Origin: Ruminococcus albus AD2013
Lineage (GTDB): Bacteria > Bacillota > Clostridia > Oscillospirales > Ruminococcaceae
Length of the DNA: 64,000 nucleotides
NCBI RefSeq assembly: GCF_000526775.1
Contig: NZ_JAGS01000001.1
Location: forward strand, 1,798,001 to 1,862,000
Direction: 5' to 3'
Numbering within the stretch: position 1 is the first letter of the stretch; each line of letters starts with the position of its first letter. Shown piece by piece: positions 24,384 to 33,294 of this stretch. The notes under the pieces were generated by a model. The model made no database searches and had not been told where the DNA came from. It worked only from the letters and a program-made list of their open reading frames with translations. A program made the translations under genes and the position numbers.

Positions 24384-25247
24384 TTAAGCCTTGCCAACAG
24401 AACCGAACAGTTCCATCTTCTCCTTGACCTTAGCCTTGATTGCCTCAAAGCCGGGAGCCAGCAGCTTTCTGGGATCGAAGCCCTTGCCCTGCTTGTCCTT
24501 GCCAGCCTCAACGTAGCCTCTTGTAGCGTCAGCAAATACCAGCTGGCACTCAGTGTTAACGTTGATCTTAGCAACGCCCAGAGAGATAGCCTTAGTGATC
24601 ATATCATCAGGGATACCTGTACCGCCGTGGAGTACCAGAGGCATATCGCCAACAGTCTTGTTGATAGCCTCGAGAGTCTCAAAGCTCAGACCCTCCCAGT
24701 TATCGGGATATACACCGTGGATGTTGCCGATACCTGCTGCCAGGAAGTCAACGCCCAGATCAGCGATCTGCTTGCACTCTGCGGGATCTGCGCACTCGCC
24801 CTTGCCGATAACGCCGTCCTCTTCGCCGCCGATAGCGCCTACCTCAGCCTCAATGGAGAGACCCAGGCCGTGAGCTACGTTAACAAGCTCAGTAGTCTTA
24901 GCAACGTTCTCGTCGATGGGGAAATGAGAACCATCGAACATTATAGAAGTGAAGCCTGCCTTGATGCACTTGTAGCAGCCCTCATAAGAACCGTGGTCAA
25001 GGTGCAGAGCAACAGGAACAGTGATGCCCAGAGACTTATCCATAGCAGCTACCATAGCAGCAACAGTCTCAAAACCGCACATATACTTACCTGCGCCTTC
25101 GGATACACCGAGGATAACAGGCGAATTCAGCTCCTGAGCAGTCAGCAGGATAGCCTTTGTCCACTCAAGGTTGTTGATGTTGAACTGACCTACAGCGTAC
25201 TTACCAGCACGAGCCTTATCAAGCATTTCTTTAGCATTAACTAACAT
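24384..25247 (-). CDS. fba: class II fructose-1,6-bisphosphate aldolase
   Basis: The 287-residue zinc-dependent TIM-barrel enzyme of glycolysis splits fructose 1,6-bisphosphate. Zinc-binding His residues are visible in VALHLDHGSYEGC (about 80-92), IGNIHGVY (about 178) and LVLHGGTGIPDDM (about 208-220); INVNTECQLVF and the phosphate-loop sequences match the family. The protein is full length. Its promoter and terminator indicate a single-gene unit. Confidence 0.96.
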   Translation of the reverse strand: MLVNAKEMLDKARAGKYAVGQFNINNLEWTKAILLTAQELNSPVILGVSEGAGKYMCGFETVAAMVAAMDKSLGITVPVALHLDHGSYEGCYKCIKAGFTSIMFDGSHFPIDENVAKTTELVNVAHGLGLSIEAEVGAIGGEEDGVIGKGECADPAECKQIADLGVDFLAAGIGNIHGVYPDNWEGLSFETLEAINKTVGDMPLVLHGGTGIPDDMITKAISLGVAKINVNTECQLVFADATRGYVEAGKDKQGKGFDPRKLLAPGFEAIKAKVKEKMELFGSVGKA

Positions 25248-25293
25248 TATAAAATACCTCCAAAAAATTATTTATGGATTTTTTGCCATATCT

Positions 25294-25322
25294 ATTATAC
25301 ATCATATCAACATGGATTTCAA
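25294..25322 (-). promoter_or_regulatory. sigma-A promoter of fba
   Basis: TTGAAA, a 17-bp spacer and TATAAT are read on the minus strand. Confidence 0.83.
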
Positions 25323-25401
25323 GTGTATTTCCCTGATTTAACATTCTGTCTACATTTTCTTAACACGGTTAGTCATAACTGACTATCATACCGTTCTGAT
25401 A

Positions 25402-26127
25402 TTACAGCGCGTTCCAGTATACAAAGAATATCAGCACACAGCCCCATGCATTGCCTGTTTCTTTCCTGACTATCAGCATACCGTAGATAAGTACCATCGC
25501 ACAAAGCATTTCAAGAAAAGCATCGGGAGTAACACCTACCACGCCATGTATAACTATGCACATCACAGCGCAGAAGAATGCACCCGTGTCCCAGAACCTG
25601 TATTTTGAGGGAAACAGTTCGCTGAACTTGTCGCGTATGACCACATAGTTGAAGCCCTCAAAAAATCCCCAGAACAGCGCGGTTATCAACAATCCACTCA
25701 CTTTGACAGGCAGGCTTTCTTCCAAAAGCTGCGGTGTCATGGACATATCGTAAAACGGGAACCATGGATGAACGTGCCCTCTTGCCAGCTGATAGATGAA
25801 GTCGGGCACACAGCAAGCCAGACTCAACAGCAGGGCAGGCAGGAGATTTTTTCTGTTCAGTCCGAATTTCGTGAACTTCTCACGCCTTATGATACAGACT
25901 ATCGTTATGCCAAGCCCCGCTATCGCAAACTGACCGCAAAGCGCTGTCACCAGCAGCCTTTTCATCAGCGGTATGCTTTGGTCATAGGAATATGCATTTA
26001 TCTTATTAGCAAAAAGCAGCACCGCAAAACTCACCACTGAAATAATGATGAAATCTGCGATAAGCTGCTTTTTTCTTGCTTTGTCAGGTTTTATCACTGT
26101 TTTTTCCAATATCTGTTTATCCTCCAT
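25402..26127 (-). CDS. CPBP-like multi-pass membrane protein
   Basis: The protein has 241 residues with about seven hydrophobic segments. Motifs reminiscent of CPBP/Abi glutamic-type intramembrane proteases can be seen: FFEGFNYVVIRDKF (in place of EExxxR) and near the C terminus GNAWGCVLIFFVYWNAL (the His of motif 3 is not evident). The catalytic set is therefore incomplete and a protease role is doubtful. It overlaps the upstream 26117 gene by 11 bp. Confidence 0.65.
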   Translation of the reverse strand: MEDKQILEKTVIKPDKARKKQLIADFIIISVVSFAVLLFANKINAYSYDQSIPLMKRLLVTALCGQFAIAGLGITIVCIIRREKFTKFGLNRKNLLPALLLSLACCVPDFIYQLARGHVHPWFPFYDMSMTPQLLEESLPVKVSGLLITALFWGFFEGFNYVVIRDKFSELFPSKYRFWDTGAFFCAVMCIVIHGVVGVTPDAFLEMLCAMVLIYGMLIVRKETGNAWGCVLIFFVYWNAL

Positions 26128-26671
26128 TTTCGTTTAATTCTACACAAAATCTGCACCCGTACATCGAGAGCAGTATCCCCTTATGTTTTTCGCAGGTGGG
26201 GTATTCCCTGATGATATTCTCTTTGCCCAGCTTGCCGAACCACGACAGCCATTCGGTGCGTTCTTCCTCGTCAACAAGTTCGACAGTCATCTTTTCTACA
26301 AGTTTTCCGAAACTTTCCAGCCACGTTATCACAAGTTCTTCTTTAAGAATACCTTCAAGTTCGGGACCCAGTCTGTCCCACCAAAGCTTATTTTTCGCAG
26401 CCTCAACACAGCGAAGTATAAATGCTTTCTCGCTTTCAAAGCCATCCTTAGTCCAGGGCATTTCAACGATATCAAAACCCACATTGCCCATACCGCATAT
26501 ATATGTATGCTGATCTCCAAGCCAGACTATCATCAGCTTTTCTCGCTCAGTCTCAGCCAAAGCAGAACCTGCTGCCACCAATGCGTGTATCATTTCATCA
26601 GATGCAGCATTGCTTAAACGAAAATAATCTTTATCGTCCGATTTACCTGTCAATCCGAATGTATTGCTCAT
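26117..26671 (-). CDS. hypothetical protein, 184 aa
   Basis: A soluble, acidic protein rich in Trp, Glu and Leu. The start is placed at ATG 26671 (MSNTFGLTGKSDDKDYF) with GGAG upstream; a TTG seven codons earlier is the alternative. The C terminus has a Cys pattern C-x18-C-x-C (TCEKHKGILL...GCRFCVEL) that might bind metal. No family is recognised. It is translationally coupled to the CPBP-like gene by an 11-bp overlap. Confidence 0.62.
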   Translation of the reverse strand: MSNTFGLTGKSDDKDYFRLSNAASDEMIHALVAAGSALAETEREKLMIVWLGDQHTYICGMGNVGFDIVEMPWTKDGFESEKAFILRCVEAAKNKLWWDRLGPELEGILKEELVITWLESFGKLVEKMTVELVDEEERTEWLSWFGKLGKENIIREYPTCEKHKGILLSMYGCRFCVELNENGG

Positions 26672-26697
26672 ATCATACTCATCTCCGTTCAAGCCCT

Positions 26698-26735
26698 GCT
26701 CATAATTATGAATTGTGAATTATAAATTATGAATT
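26698..26735 (-). repeat. AATTATGAATT-type short tandem array (copy 1)
   Basis: Imperfect 10-12-bp units (AATTATGAATT, GAATTGTGAATTA, AAATTATGAATT) lie five bases beyond the ANTAR-gene stop. Similar arrays lie at 34843-34877 and 39989-40062. Confidence 0.75.
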
Positions 26736-26739
26736 AAGA

Positions 26740-27312
26740 TCACACCTCGTACATCTGAATAACCTTGCGTGCGACTTCAAGCTTTGTACATCGCATATCC
26801 ATAGCCTCTTTCTCGATATACCTGTGTGCCTGCTGTTCGGTAAAGCCAAGATACTGCATAAGCGCCAATTTTGCACGGTTGACCGAGCGTATCTCCTCCA
26901 GCTTCTTCTGCAATTTGATATTCTCCGAACGTATACCAAGCATACGCTTTCTTGCCGCCGCCGTGAATCTCATCGCACGGTAGAAAAGCTCGCGGTTCAA
27001 GGGCTTTGATATTACCATCGCACCAACGTCTTCCACCTTGTCTGCAACATCTTCGTAAATATCGCTCTTTACAAGCAATACACACATCGCATCCGATGCC
27101 GAATAAACAAACTCTGCCAGATCTGTACCGTTCTCATCGGGCAGAGGACAACTTACAACTATCATATCGAAATCCTGTTCCGATACAACACGCCTTGCAT
27201 CACGCCCCGTTGAAACAGTTGAAAATCTCACTCCGGGGAAAATCTCTTTCAGCTGACTTACAAGTGCAGATACGTGCTTGTCAGACCCTGCGGCTATAAG
27301 TATCCTGTCCAA
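26740..27312 (-). CDS. ANTAR-domain response regulator (antiterminator)
   Basis: The protein has 190 residues. A receiver-like domain (about 1-120; acidic pocket weak, FDMIVVSCPLPDENGTDLAE) is followed by a short coiled coil and an ANTAR RNA-binding domain (about 130-188: RAKLALMQYLGFTEQQAHRY and CTKLEVARKVIQMYEV). ANTAR proteins bind paired hexanucleotide-loop hairpins in leader RNA and prevent termination. Its place downstream of glnA in one operon suggests control of nitrogen assimilation, as with related clostridial pairs. Confidence 0.87.
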   Translation of the reverse strand: MDRILIAAGSDKHVSALVSQLKEIFPGVRFSTVSTGRDARRVVSEQDFDMIVVSCPLPDENGTDLAEFVYSASDAMCVLLVKSDIYEDVADKVEDVGAMVISKPLNRELFYRAMRFTAAARKRMLGIRSENIKLQKKLEEIRSVNRAKLALMQYLGFTEQQAHRYIEKEAMDMRCTKLEVARKVIQMYEV

Positions 27313-27333
27313 AATTTCTCCCCCTTTCTAAAA

Positions 27334-27549
27334 CTATCCGTGCTCTTTCTCAACAAAATGCTTCTCCAGAAGTCCTCGCACAGTCGCCGGTGTGACACTT
27401 TCCTCGGTGTCGCAGAACGGCGAACATATCCTGATCTTCTTATCTTCGGAAATTATATGGATACGATGACTCCCCTCAGTGACCCTGACATACCAGTAGT
27501 ACACCCTGTCATCGTAGACTATCTTGCGTTTTCCTTTTTTTGATACCAT
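27334..27549 (-). CDS. small hypothetical protein in the glnA operon
   Basis: The protein has 71 residues, is basic and strand-rich (RKIVYDDRVYYWYVRV, HIISEDKKIRIC) and ends with a helix (TVRGLLEKHFVEKEHG). Its ATG overlaps the glnA stop by one base, so it is translationally coupled, and it lies 21 bp before the ANTAR gene. No family is recognised; the position suggests a regulatory accessory of GlnA or the ANTAR protein. Confidence 0.68.
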   Translation of the reverse strand: MVSKKGKRKIVYDDRVYYWYVRVTEGSHRIHIISEDKKIRICSPFCDTEESVTPATVRGLLEKHFVEKEHG

Positions 27550-28856
27550 TACAGTGTGTAGAAGTATCTCACAGTCTCGAACATTTCCTTATTCTCGCAA
27601 ACAGCAAACTCTTTGGCTTCCTTCTCCTTTTCATCCAGAACATGGGCGATAAGATTTTCAGAAAGCCTGTCTGCCAGAAATTCACTGCCCCTTGCCGCTT
27701 CTATAGCTTCATCGAGAGAAGCGGGAAGCTTTTCAGTAAGCTCCTCGATATTATCGGGCGAAAGGTCGGTAGCAGAACAAAGTTCTTCACCGTTGAGTGC
27801 GCCCTCAAGTGCGGCATATATCACCAGACCCAATGCAAAATAAGGGTTGCAGGTATTATCGGGAGAACGGAGTATCATCGCATTCTCATCGGTATTTATC
27901 ATAGGTACTCTTACCAGCTGTGCAAAATTCTCATGTGACCATGTTATATACTTAGGTGCGCGGGAAGTTCCCAGTCTGCTGTAAGAGCTTGCGGTAGAAT
28001 TCAGGAAAAGTGTTATCTCCCTGACCCTTTTGAGTATGCCTGCTATCATGGACTTAGCCTCATTGCCAAGATCACCTCTGCGCGGCATGAAGATATTCTC
28101 GGTGCCTTTCATGCACAGCAGCATGATATGCAGTCCCGAACCGGGTCTGTCACAAAGGGGCTTGGGCATGAATGTTGCATAAAGCCCGTTTCTGTCAGCT
28201 ACGGATTTTACAACGTTCTTGAAAGTGACAAGATTATCTGCCGCATTAAGGGCGTTGGAATAACGGAAATCTATCTCGTTCTGACCCGGCCCGCTCTCGT
28301 GGCGGGAGCTCTCGGGATAAATATCCATCTGTTCAAGTGTCAGGCATATATCTCTTCTGAGATTCTCACCCTTGTCGGCAGGCGCGATATCGCAGTAGCC
28401 TGCATAATCATGAGGTATCTTTGTTATCTGACCGTTATCGTTCTTCTCAAAAACATAAAACTCGCAGGAAGTACCTATCTGGAAATTATATCCCTTTCCT
28501 CTTGCATACTCAACTGCATTTTTCAGGAAAGCTCTTCCGTCACCGTCAAATACAGTGCCATCTGTGTATTTTATTGTACAGAAAAATCTTACAACTCTGC
28601 CCTGCTGAGGTCTCCACGGCAGCAGCGACAGCGTGTCGGGGTCGGGGAAAAGCAGCAGATCGGTGCTTGAAAAATTCATAAAACCGCTGAGCTTTGAAGC
28701 ATCAAATAGCAGTCCTTTACGGAATATCTTCGGCAGTTCCGAAGCGGGGACCGATATACTTTTAAGCGCTCCGAAAATGTCGCAAAACATAAGCTTTATA
28801 AATTTTACATCATTTTCCTCCACAAACTGGAGTACTTCCCTTTCGGTATATTTCAT
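27549..28856 (-). CDS. glnA: glutamine synthetase, type I
   Basis: The 435-residue enzyme makes glutamine from glutamate, ammonia and ATP. The N-terminal beta-grasp domain (LMFCDIFGALKSISVP) is followed by the catalytic domain: metal-binding Glu in GTSCEFYVFE (about 131), Glu in SRHESGPGQNEIDF (about 187-200), His in GSGLHIMLLC (about 245) and the Arg/Glu end of the active site in LRSPDNTCNPYFAL (about 335). The protein is slightly short for GSI-alpha, which is typical of clostridial forms. It leads an operon with a 71-residue protein and an ANTAR regulator. Confidence 0.94.
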   Translation of the reverse strand: MKYTEREVLQFVEENDVKFIKLMFCDIFGALKSISVPASELPKIFRKGLLFDASKLSGFMNFSSTDLLLFPDPDTLSLLPWRPQQGRVVRFFCTIKYTDGTVFDGDGRAFLKNAVEYARGKGYNFQIGTSCEFYVFEKNDNGQITKIPHDYAGYCDIAPADKGENLRRDICLTLEQMDIYPESSRHESGPGQNEIDFRYSNALNAADNLVTFKNVVKSVADRNGLYATFMPKPLCDRPGSGLHIMLLCMKGTENIFMPRRGDLGNEAKSMIAGILKRVREITLFLNSTASSYSRLGTSRAPKYITWSHENFAQLVRVPMINTDENAMILRSPDNTCNPYFALGLVIYAALEGALNGEELCSATDLSPDNIEELTEKLPASLDEAIEAARGSEFLADRLSENLIAHVLDEKEKEAKEFAVCENKEMFETVRYFYTL

Positions 28857-28868
28857 TTCACTACCTCC

Positions 28869-29489
28869 TTATAAATGACACAGCAGATATATCCATATCG
28901 CCGCAAACGGGAAAGGCAAAGCACAGAAAACTATCTCTGCCGCATTACGCATTTTGCTCTCCGCAGATATCTTATCCTTTATCATCGCCGCACCCAGCAA
29001 TATTTCAAATGCCATCAGCAGTCCTGAAGCTATCTGCAATAAACTGATACGAATCCATGTCATATCAATATAGTTATGAGTATCTATCGCATATTTATCA
29101 AGCAGATATTTTTTCTCATCCCCGCTGAATTTCCGTACTCTTCCGCCTATCACTGTTTTCTTTTCAATATCGGCGTTCTTATCAGCCCTTACAAACAGCC
29201 ACGTGCCGTCCTTAGTACATACCCTAAAAAAATATTCGTTACCCGTAGGTATAAATCTGCAAAAGCTGTTTCTTATCTCAAAATCTTCATCGTTGTCACG
29301 TTCGGTGACTTCTGCTTCTGCATGACCATAGAAAGGTGCTTTTTCTATATCCTTAACATCAATATCAGACTTTACCAGAAGTCCCGTCAGCCCGCTTAAC
29401 AGACATATCAGCGCAATAACAGCCGATACAGCGAACCAGACCCGCGGATGTTTTTCGATCTTTTCAATAAGTGTACCGTTTTCGACCAT
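28869..29489 (-). CDS. hypothetical membrane protein, 206 aa
   Basis: The start is ATG 29489 (MVENGTLIEKIEKHPRVWF) with GGAG upstream. One N-terminal helix (about 17-40, VWFAVSAVIALICLLSGLTG) and two C-terminal helices (about 145-170 and 180-203) flank an extracytoplasmic beta-rich domain of about 100 residues (NEYFFRVCTKDGTWLFVRAD). The layout recalls GUN4/E3-type membrane domains but no family is assigned. It ends 12 bp before glnA and may be co-transcribed with it. Confidence 0.68.
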   Translation of the reverse strand: MVENGTLIEKIEKHPRVWFAVSAVIALICLLSGLTGLLVKSDIDVKDIEKAPFYGHAEAEVTERDNDEDFEIRNSFCRFIPTGNEYFFRVCTKDGTWLFVRADKNADIEKKTVIGGRVRKFSGDEKKYLLDKYAIDTHNYIDMTWIRISLLQIASGLLMAFEILLGAAMIKDKISAESKMRNAAEIVFCALPFPFAAIWIYLLCHL

Positions 29490-29624
29490 ACTGTTTTCTC
29501 CGTGATAATGCCGCAAACAGCTTTATGTCACCGATGCGGACACTACTTTTTTACTTATCCGAACAAACTCTACAAAAAATTATACCACATTATCCACTGT
29601 AATTCAAGTGCGTTTTACAAAAAA

Positions 29625-29665
29625 GCACAGGCAAGCCACCCATAAAAAGGCCGCATTGCCTGTGC
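29625..29665 (-). terminator. terminator of the zinc-ribbon gene
   Basis: The 10-bp stem GCACAGGCAA/TTGCCTGTGC is followed by TTTTTT on the minus strand. Confidence 0.85.
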
Positions 29666-29676
29666 AAATCTTTTAA

Positions 29677-30669
29677 TTAATAGTTCTGATCGCAAACAAA
29701 ATTGCCTGTTGCGATATTGTATGCAACACTGTAACCGTGTGCGCCGTTGTCAGTAAAGAAGTAGTAGTATGCATAACCATTTTCTTCCGATCTGAACTGA
29801 CTGCCTGTGATATCGCCATTGATCTCACCTGCAACTGCTGTACGTACTGTGTTTTCAAGATCTGAGATATCTACCTCTGCCTGACTGCTGCTGTCGGAAG
29901 CCTGCGACGAAGTACCGTCACCGCTCTGAGCAGCCGATGAACTGTCACCGGGTTCAGCAAAGTTTACTGCACTGCTGTCTGTGTCGCTCTGCGATGAAGT
30001 ATCAGCACCGCTTTCGGTAGACTGTGCTGCTGATTCAACAGCTGCTGCACTCTCTGTGGGCTGTGCATCACCATTATCGGGAGTTGTTGCAGCGGGTTCA
30101 TCTTCTATTCCGTCATCGACAGGTGTCTGATCCTGAGGCTGCTGTTCGACCGCACTTGTTGCAGCAGGTCTTGCTGCACCTGCATTGTCAGCACCATTAT
30201 CATTTCCCTTTTTACCGAAGAGTCTCATACCGATAAGTATCGCTGCGATAACGATTATCAGCACACCAACGGTAATAACAGCTGTTATGATGAACAGACG
30301 CTTTCTTGCTGAATCTTCCTCATAATCATCATCATAACCATCGTCAAAATCATCGAAGTCGTCATTTGCAAAGAAATCTTCAGTTTCTCTTTCATCATCG
30401 ATAACAGGAGCACTCTTCTTTCTGCCGCCGTTGCCATTGTGGCCGCGGCTTACGTCGCTATTGCTGTTCTTGGCATTTTCGGGCAGAACGAAACGCTTCG
30501 TCATATCATCATCAGGATCGGGCTTTTTGAAGACCTTTGTCTCATCACCAACGCCGCCCTCAGATGTCATTTTGCCGTCCTCATCGATAAGCAGATTGTG
30601 GCAGAACTTGCAAAGTACAGCCTCACCTGAAAGCTCCTTACCGCAGTACGGACAAGTTTTAGTTTTCAT
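29677..30669 (-). CDS. zinc-ribbon membrane protein with Ser/Asp-rich linker
   Basis: The protein has 330 residues. The N-terminal zinc ribbon CPYCGKELSGEAVLCKFCH (about 6-24) is followed by an acidic cytosolic region, a basic stop and one membrane helix (about 127-150, RLFIITAVITVGVLIIVIAA). Outside follows a low-complexity linker rich in Ser/Thr/Asp/Gln (about 165-265) and a folded C-terminal domain of about 65 residues (GYAYYYFFTDNGAHGYSVAY). The design parallels the island gene at 6219 but the two are not close copies. The role is unknown; signalling or surface sensing is inference. Confidence 0.75.
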   Translation of the reverse strand: MKTKTCPYCGKELSGEAVLCKFCHNLLIDEDGKMTSEGGVGDETKVFKKPDPDDDMTKRFVLPENAKNSNSDVSRGHNGNGGRKKSAPVIDDERETEDFFANDDFDDFDDGYDDDYEEDSARKRLFIITAVITVGVLIIVIAAILIGMRLFGKKGNDNGADNAGAARPAATSAVEQQPQDQTPVDDGIEDEPAATTPDNGDAQPTESAAAVESAAQSTESGADTSSQSDTDSSAVNFAEPGDSSSAAQSGDGTSSQASDSSSQAEVDISDLENTVRTAVAGEINGDITGSQFRSEENGYAYYYFFTDNGAHGYSVAYNIATGNFVCDQNY

Positions 30670-30733
30670 TTATATACCATTCCCCTCAGTAATGTAGTTC
30701 CAAATATAGTACCCCAAATCGGGGCATACTAAT

Positions 30734-30762
30734 ATGATAGCATAAATATCCGTAAAAATCAA
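30734..30762 (-). promoter_or_regulatory. sigma-A promoter of the zinc-ribbon gene
   Basis: TTGATT, a 17-bp spacer and TATCAT are read on the minus strand. Confidence 0.7.
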
Positions 30763-30864
30763 CCGTTTTTAACAAAAAAATCAGAAAAATTTCATCATAT
30801 ATCATATTGTACAAAATGCGTGGCATTTTCGGGGAATTTTCGCAAAAGTGTCCAGAAAGTTCCG

Positions 30865-33147
30865 TCAGCTCTTTCTTCTTCTCACCTGTATGCCGCCAAG
30901 GTTTGAACCTATCGACTCGATAGTTCTGTTATCCCTCTTATCATTCTGCTTTTTCTTCTTTCCGCCGCCCTGTCTGCGCTCGGGCTTGGGTGCTGAGGGC
31001 TTGGAGGGGTCTTTCATGGTCAGGGATACTCTTCCGCGCTGCATATCAACATCAAGTACCCATACCTTTACAACATCGCCGACTTTTACAACTTCAAGCG
31101 GATGCTTTATGAACTTGTCACAAAGCTGTGAGATATGTACCAGACCATCCTCATGCACACCGATATCAATGAACGCACCAAAGTCGATAACGTTTCTTAC
31201 AGTACCCATGAGTTCCATACCGGGAGTCAGGTCTTTAAGCTCCATAACGTCGCCGCTTCTCATCAGCGGAGGAGGCAGCTCGTCACGAGGGTCACGGCCG
31301 GGCTTTTCAAGTTCCTTTACGATATCTGTCAGTGTGGGCAGACCTGTATCAAGTTCCTTTGCAAGTGCAGCAAGGTCGCGGTCTTTCATAGCTTCGGTCA
31401 GCTTTTCGGTATTGCCGACATCGCTCTCATCTATGCCGCACTTCTCCAGCAGAGCCTTAGCAGCTGCATAGCTCTCGGGATGGATACCTGTATTATCAAA
31501 GGGATTCTTAGCCTCGGGCACACGCAGGAAGCCTGCACACTGCTCATAAGCCTTAGCGCCCAGCTTCTTGACTTTCAGCAGCTGCTTTCTGTCAGTAAAT
31601 GCGCCGTTCTCTTCACGGTAAAGCACAATATTCTTAGCCACAGCAGAGTTGATACCCGCGATGTACGAAAGCAGAGAGTAGGATGCTGTATTAACGTCTA
31701 CACCAACGGAGTTAACGCAGTCCTCAACAACACCTTTCAGGGCATCGTCCATACGTGCCTTGGGCATATCGTGCTGATACTGACCAACACCGACTGCCTT
31801 GGGGTCTATCTTAACAAGCTCCGCAAGAGGATCCTGCAAACGTCTTGCAATGGATACAGCGGATCTCAGCGATACATCATAATCGGGGAATTCCTCAGCC
31901 GCCAGCTTTGAAGCGGAGTAAACCGAAGCACCTGCCTCGGATACAACCATGTAGCTGACTTTGCTGTCGATACCGCGTATAAGCTCGGCGGTGAAATCCT
32001 CTGTTTCACGTGAAGCTGTACCATTGCCGATAGCGATGGTAGTAACGCCGTACTTCTTTATCATATCGGTAAGAACTTTTCTCGCTTCTTCCTTGCGGCG
32101 TTCGCTCTGTGTCAGATATACGATAGTCGTATCAAGCACCTTGCCTGTTTCGTCAACAGTTGCAACTTTACAGCCGTGAGCATATCCGGGATCAAGACCC
32201 AGTGTTACGGTATTCTTCACAGGCGGTGCCATCAGCAGCTGACGCAGATTTGACGAGAACACCTTGATAGCGCCTTCCTGTGCATTTGCAGAAAGTTCAG
32301 CCCTTATCTCACGCTCAACGGAAGGCGCGATAAGTCTGCTGAAGCTGTCCTCACAGGCAGCAGCCACCAGTTTGCCGCAGGCGGAATCATTCTTAACATA
32401 CTGTCCGCGGCATATCTCTTCGCCCATACCCTCGGGTATATCAATGCTGACTTTCAGTGCGCCCTCTTTCTCACCGCGGTCAAGGGCGAGAACACGGTGT
32501 CCCGCTGTTTTCGATACATTCTCGCTGTACTCAAAGTAGTTCTTGTATACCACATCAGCTTCCTCGGAAGCCGCCGCAGAAGTTATCTTACCCGACTTAT
32601 TGTAAGCCTCACGCAGAGCCTTTCTAAGCTCGGCATTGTCGGAAACGTCCTCGGCGATTATATCCATAGCGCCCTGTACAGCCGCAGCTGCATCGGCAAC
32701 GCCCTTTTCTTCGCTGATATAAGCCGCAGCTTCGGCTGTGGGATCGGTCGAGTCAGCCTGTGCCATGATAAGTTCAGCCAGCGGTTCAAGACCTTTCTCT
32801 CTTGCGATAGAAGCTCTTGTCTTTCTCTTGGGCTTGTAGGGACGATAGATATCCTCAACCTCAACGAGAGTGACAGCCTTTTCGATAGCCGAAGCTATCT
32901 CGTCGGTCATTTTTTCCTGTTCGGTTATAGCATTTATGACTTCCTCTTTGCGCTTTTCCAGATTGCGCAGATAGGTCAGTCTGTCATAAAGTTCACGTAT
33001 CACCTGATCGTCAAGTGAGCCCGTTACTTCTTTACGGTAACGTGCTATAAAGGGTATAGTCTTGTCATCATCAAGGAGAGCAACAGTGTTATCCACCTGC
33101 TCCTGTCTTAAATTAAATTCCTGTGCAAGGACTTTATTAATATCCAT
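30865..33147 (-). CDS. tex: Tex-family S1 RNA-binding protein
   Basis: The 760-residue protein has the standard Tex domain order. It starts with an N-terminal helical region (ARYRKEVTGSLDDQVIREL about 35-53). A YqgF/RNase H-like domain follows (about 325-450, GLDPGYAHGCKVATVDETGK), then helix-hairpin-helix repeats (about 490-560) and a C-terminal S1 domain (about 645-715, GTVRNVIDFGAFIDIGVHED). The tail is a Lys/Arg/Gly-rich stretch. Tex acts in transcription-related RNA and DNA transactions. It has its own promoter. Confidence 0.95.
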   Translation of the reverse strand: MDINKVLAQEFNLRQEQVDNTVALLDDDKTIPFIARYRKEVTGSLDDQVIRELYDRLTYLRNLEKRKEEVINAITEQEKMTDEIASAIEKAVTLVEVEDIYRPYKPKRKTRASIAREKGLEPLAELIMAQADSTDPTAEAAAYISEEKGVADAAAAVQGAMDIIAEDVSDNAELRKALREAYNKSGKITSAAASEEADVVYKNYFEYSENVSKTAGHRVLALDRGEKEGALKVSIDIPEGMGEEICRGQYVKNDSACGKLVAAACEDSFSRLIAPSVEREIRAELSANAQEGAIKVFSSNLRQLLMAPPVKNTVTLGLDPGYAHGCKVATVDETGKVLDTTIVYLTQSERRKEEARKVLTDMIKKYGVTTIAIGNGTASRETEDFTAELIRGIDSKVSYMVVSEAGASVYSASKLAAEEFPDYDVSLRSAVSIARRLQDPLAELVKIDPKAVGVGQYQHDMPKARMDDALKGVVEDCVNSVGVDVNTASYSLLSYIAGINSAVAKNIVLYREENGAFTDRKQLLKVKKLGAKAYEQCAGFLRVPEAKNPFDNTGIHPESYAAAKALLEKCGIDESDVGNTEKLTEAMKDRDLAALAKELDTGLPTLTDIVKELEKPGRDPRDELPPPLMRSGDVMELKDLTPGMELMGTVRNVIDFGAFIDIGVHEDGLVHISQLCDKFIKHPLEVVKVGDVVKVWVLDVDMQRGRVSLTMKDPSKPSAPKPERRQGGGKKKKQNDKRDNRTIESIGSNLGGIQVRRRKS

Positions 33148-33191
33148 ATTTACTTTCCTTTCCCCGCGTTTGAAACGTGCGGTATTTTAAT

Positions 33192-33220
33192 ATTATATCA
33201 TAAAATGAGCAAATTGTAAA
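33192..33220 (-). promoter_or_regulatory. sigma-A promoter of tex
   Basis: TTTACA, a 17-bp spacer and TATAAT are read on the minus strand. Confidence 0.75.
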
Positions 33221-33258
33221 GCTGTAGTCAGACAAATTCTCGAAGTCTCCGCAAAAAA

Positions 33259-33289
33259 GCCCGAAAAAGGGACGTTTCCTCTTTCGGGC
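33259..33289 (-). terminator. terminator of the P-loop/CYTH gene
   Basis: GCCCGAAA pairs with TTTCGGGC and TTTTTT follows on the minus strand. Confidence 0.85.
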
Positions 33290-33294
33290 AGTTC

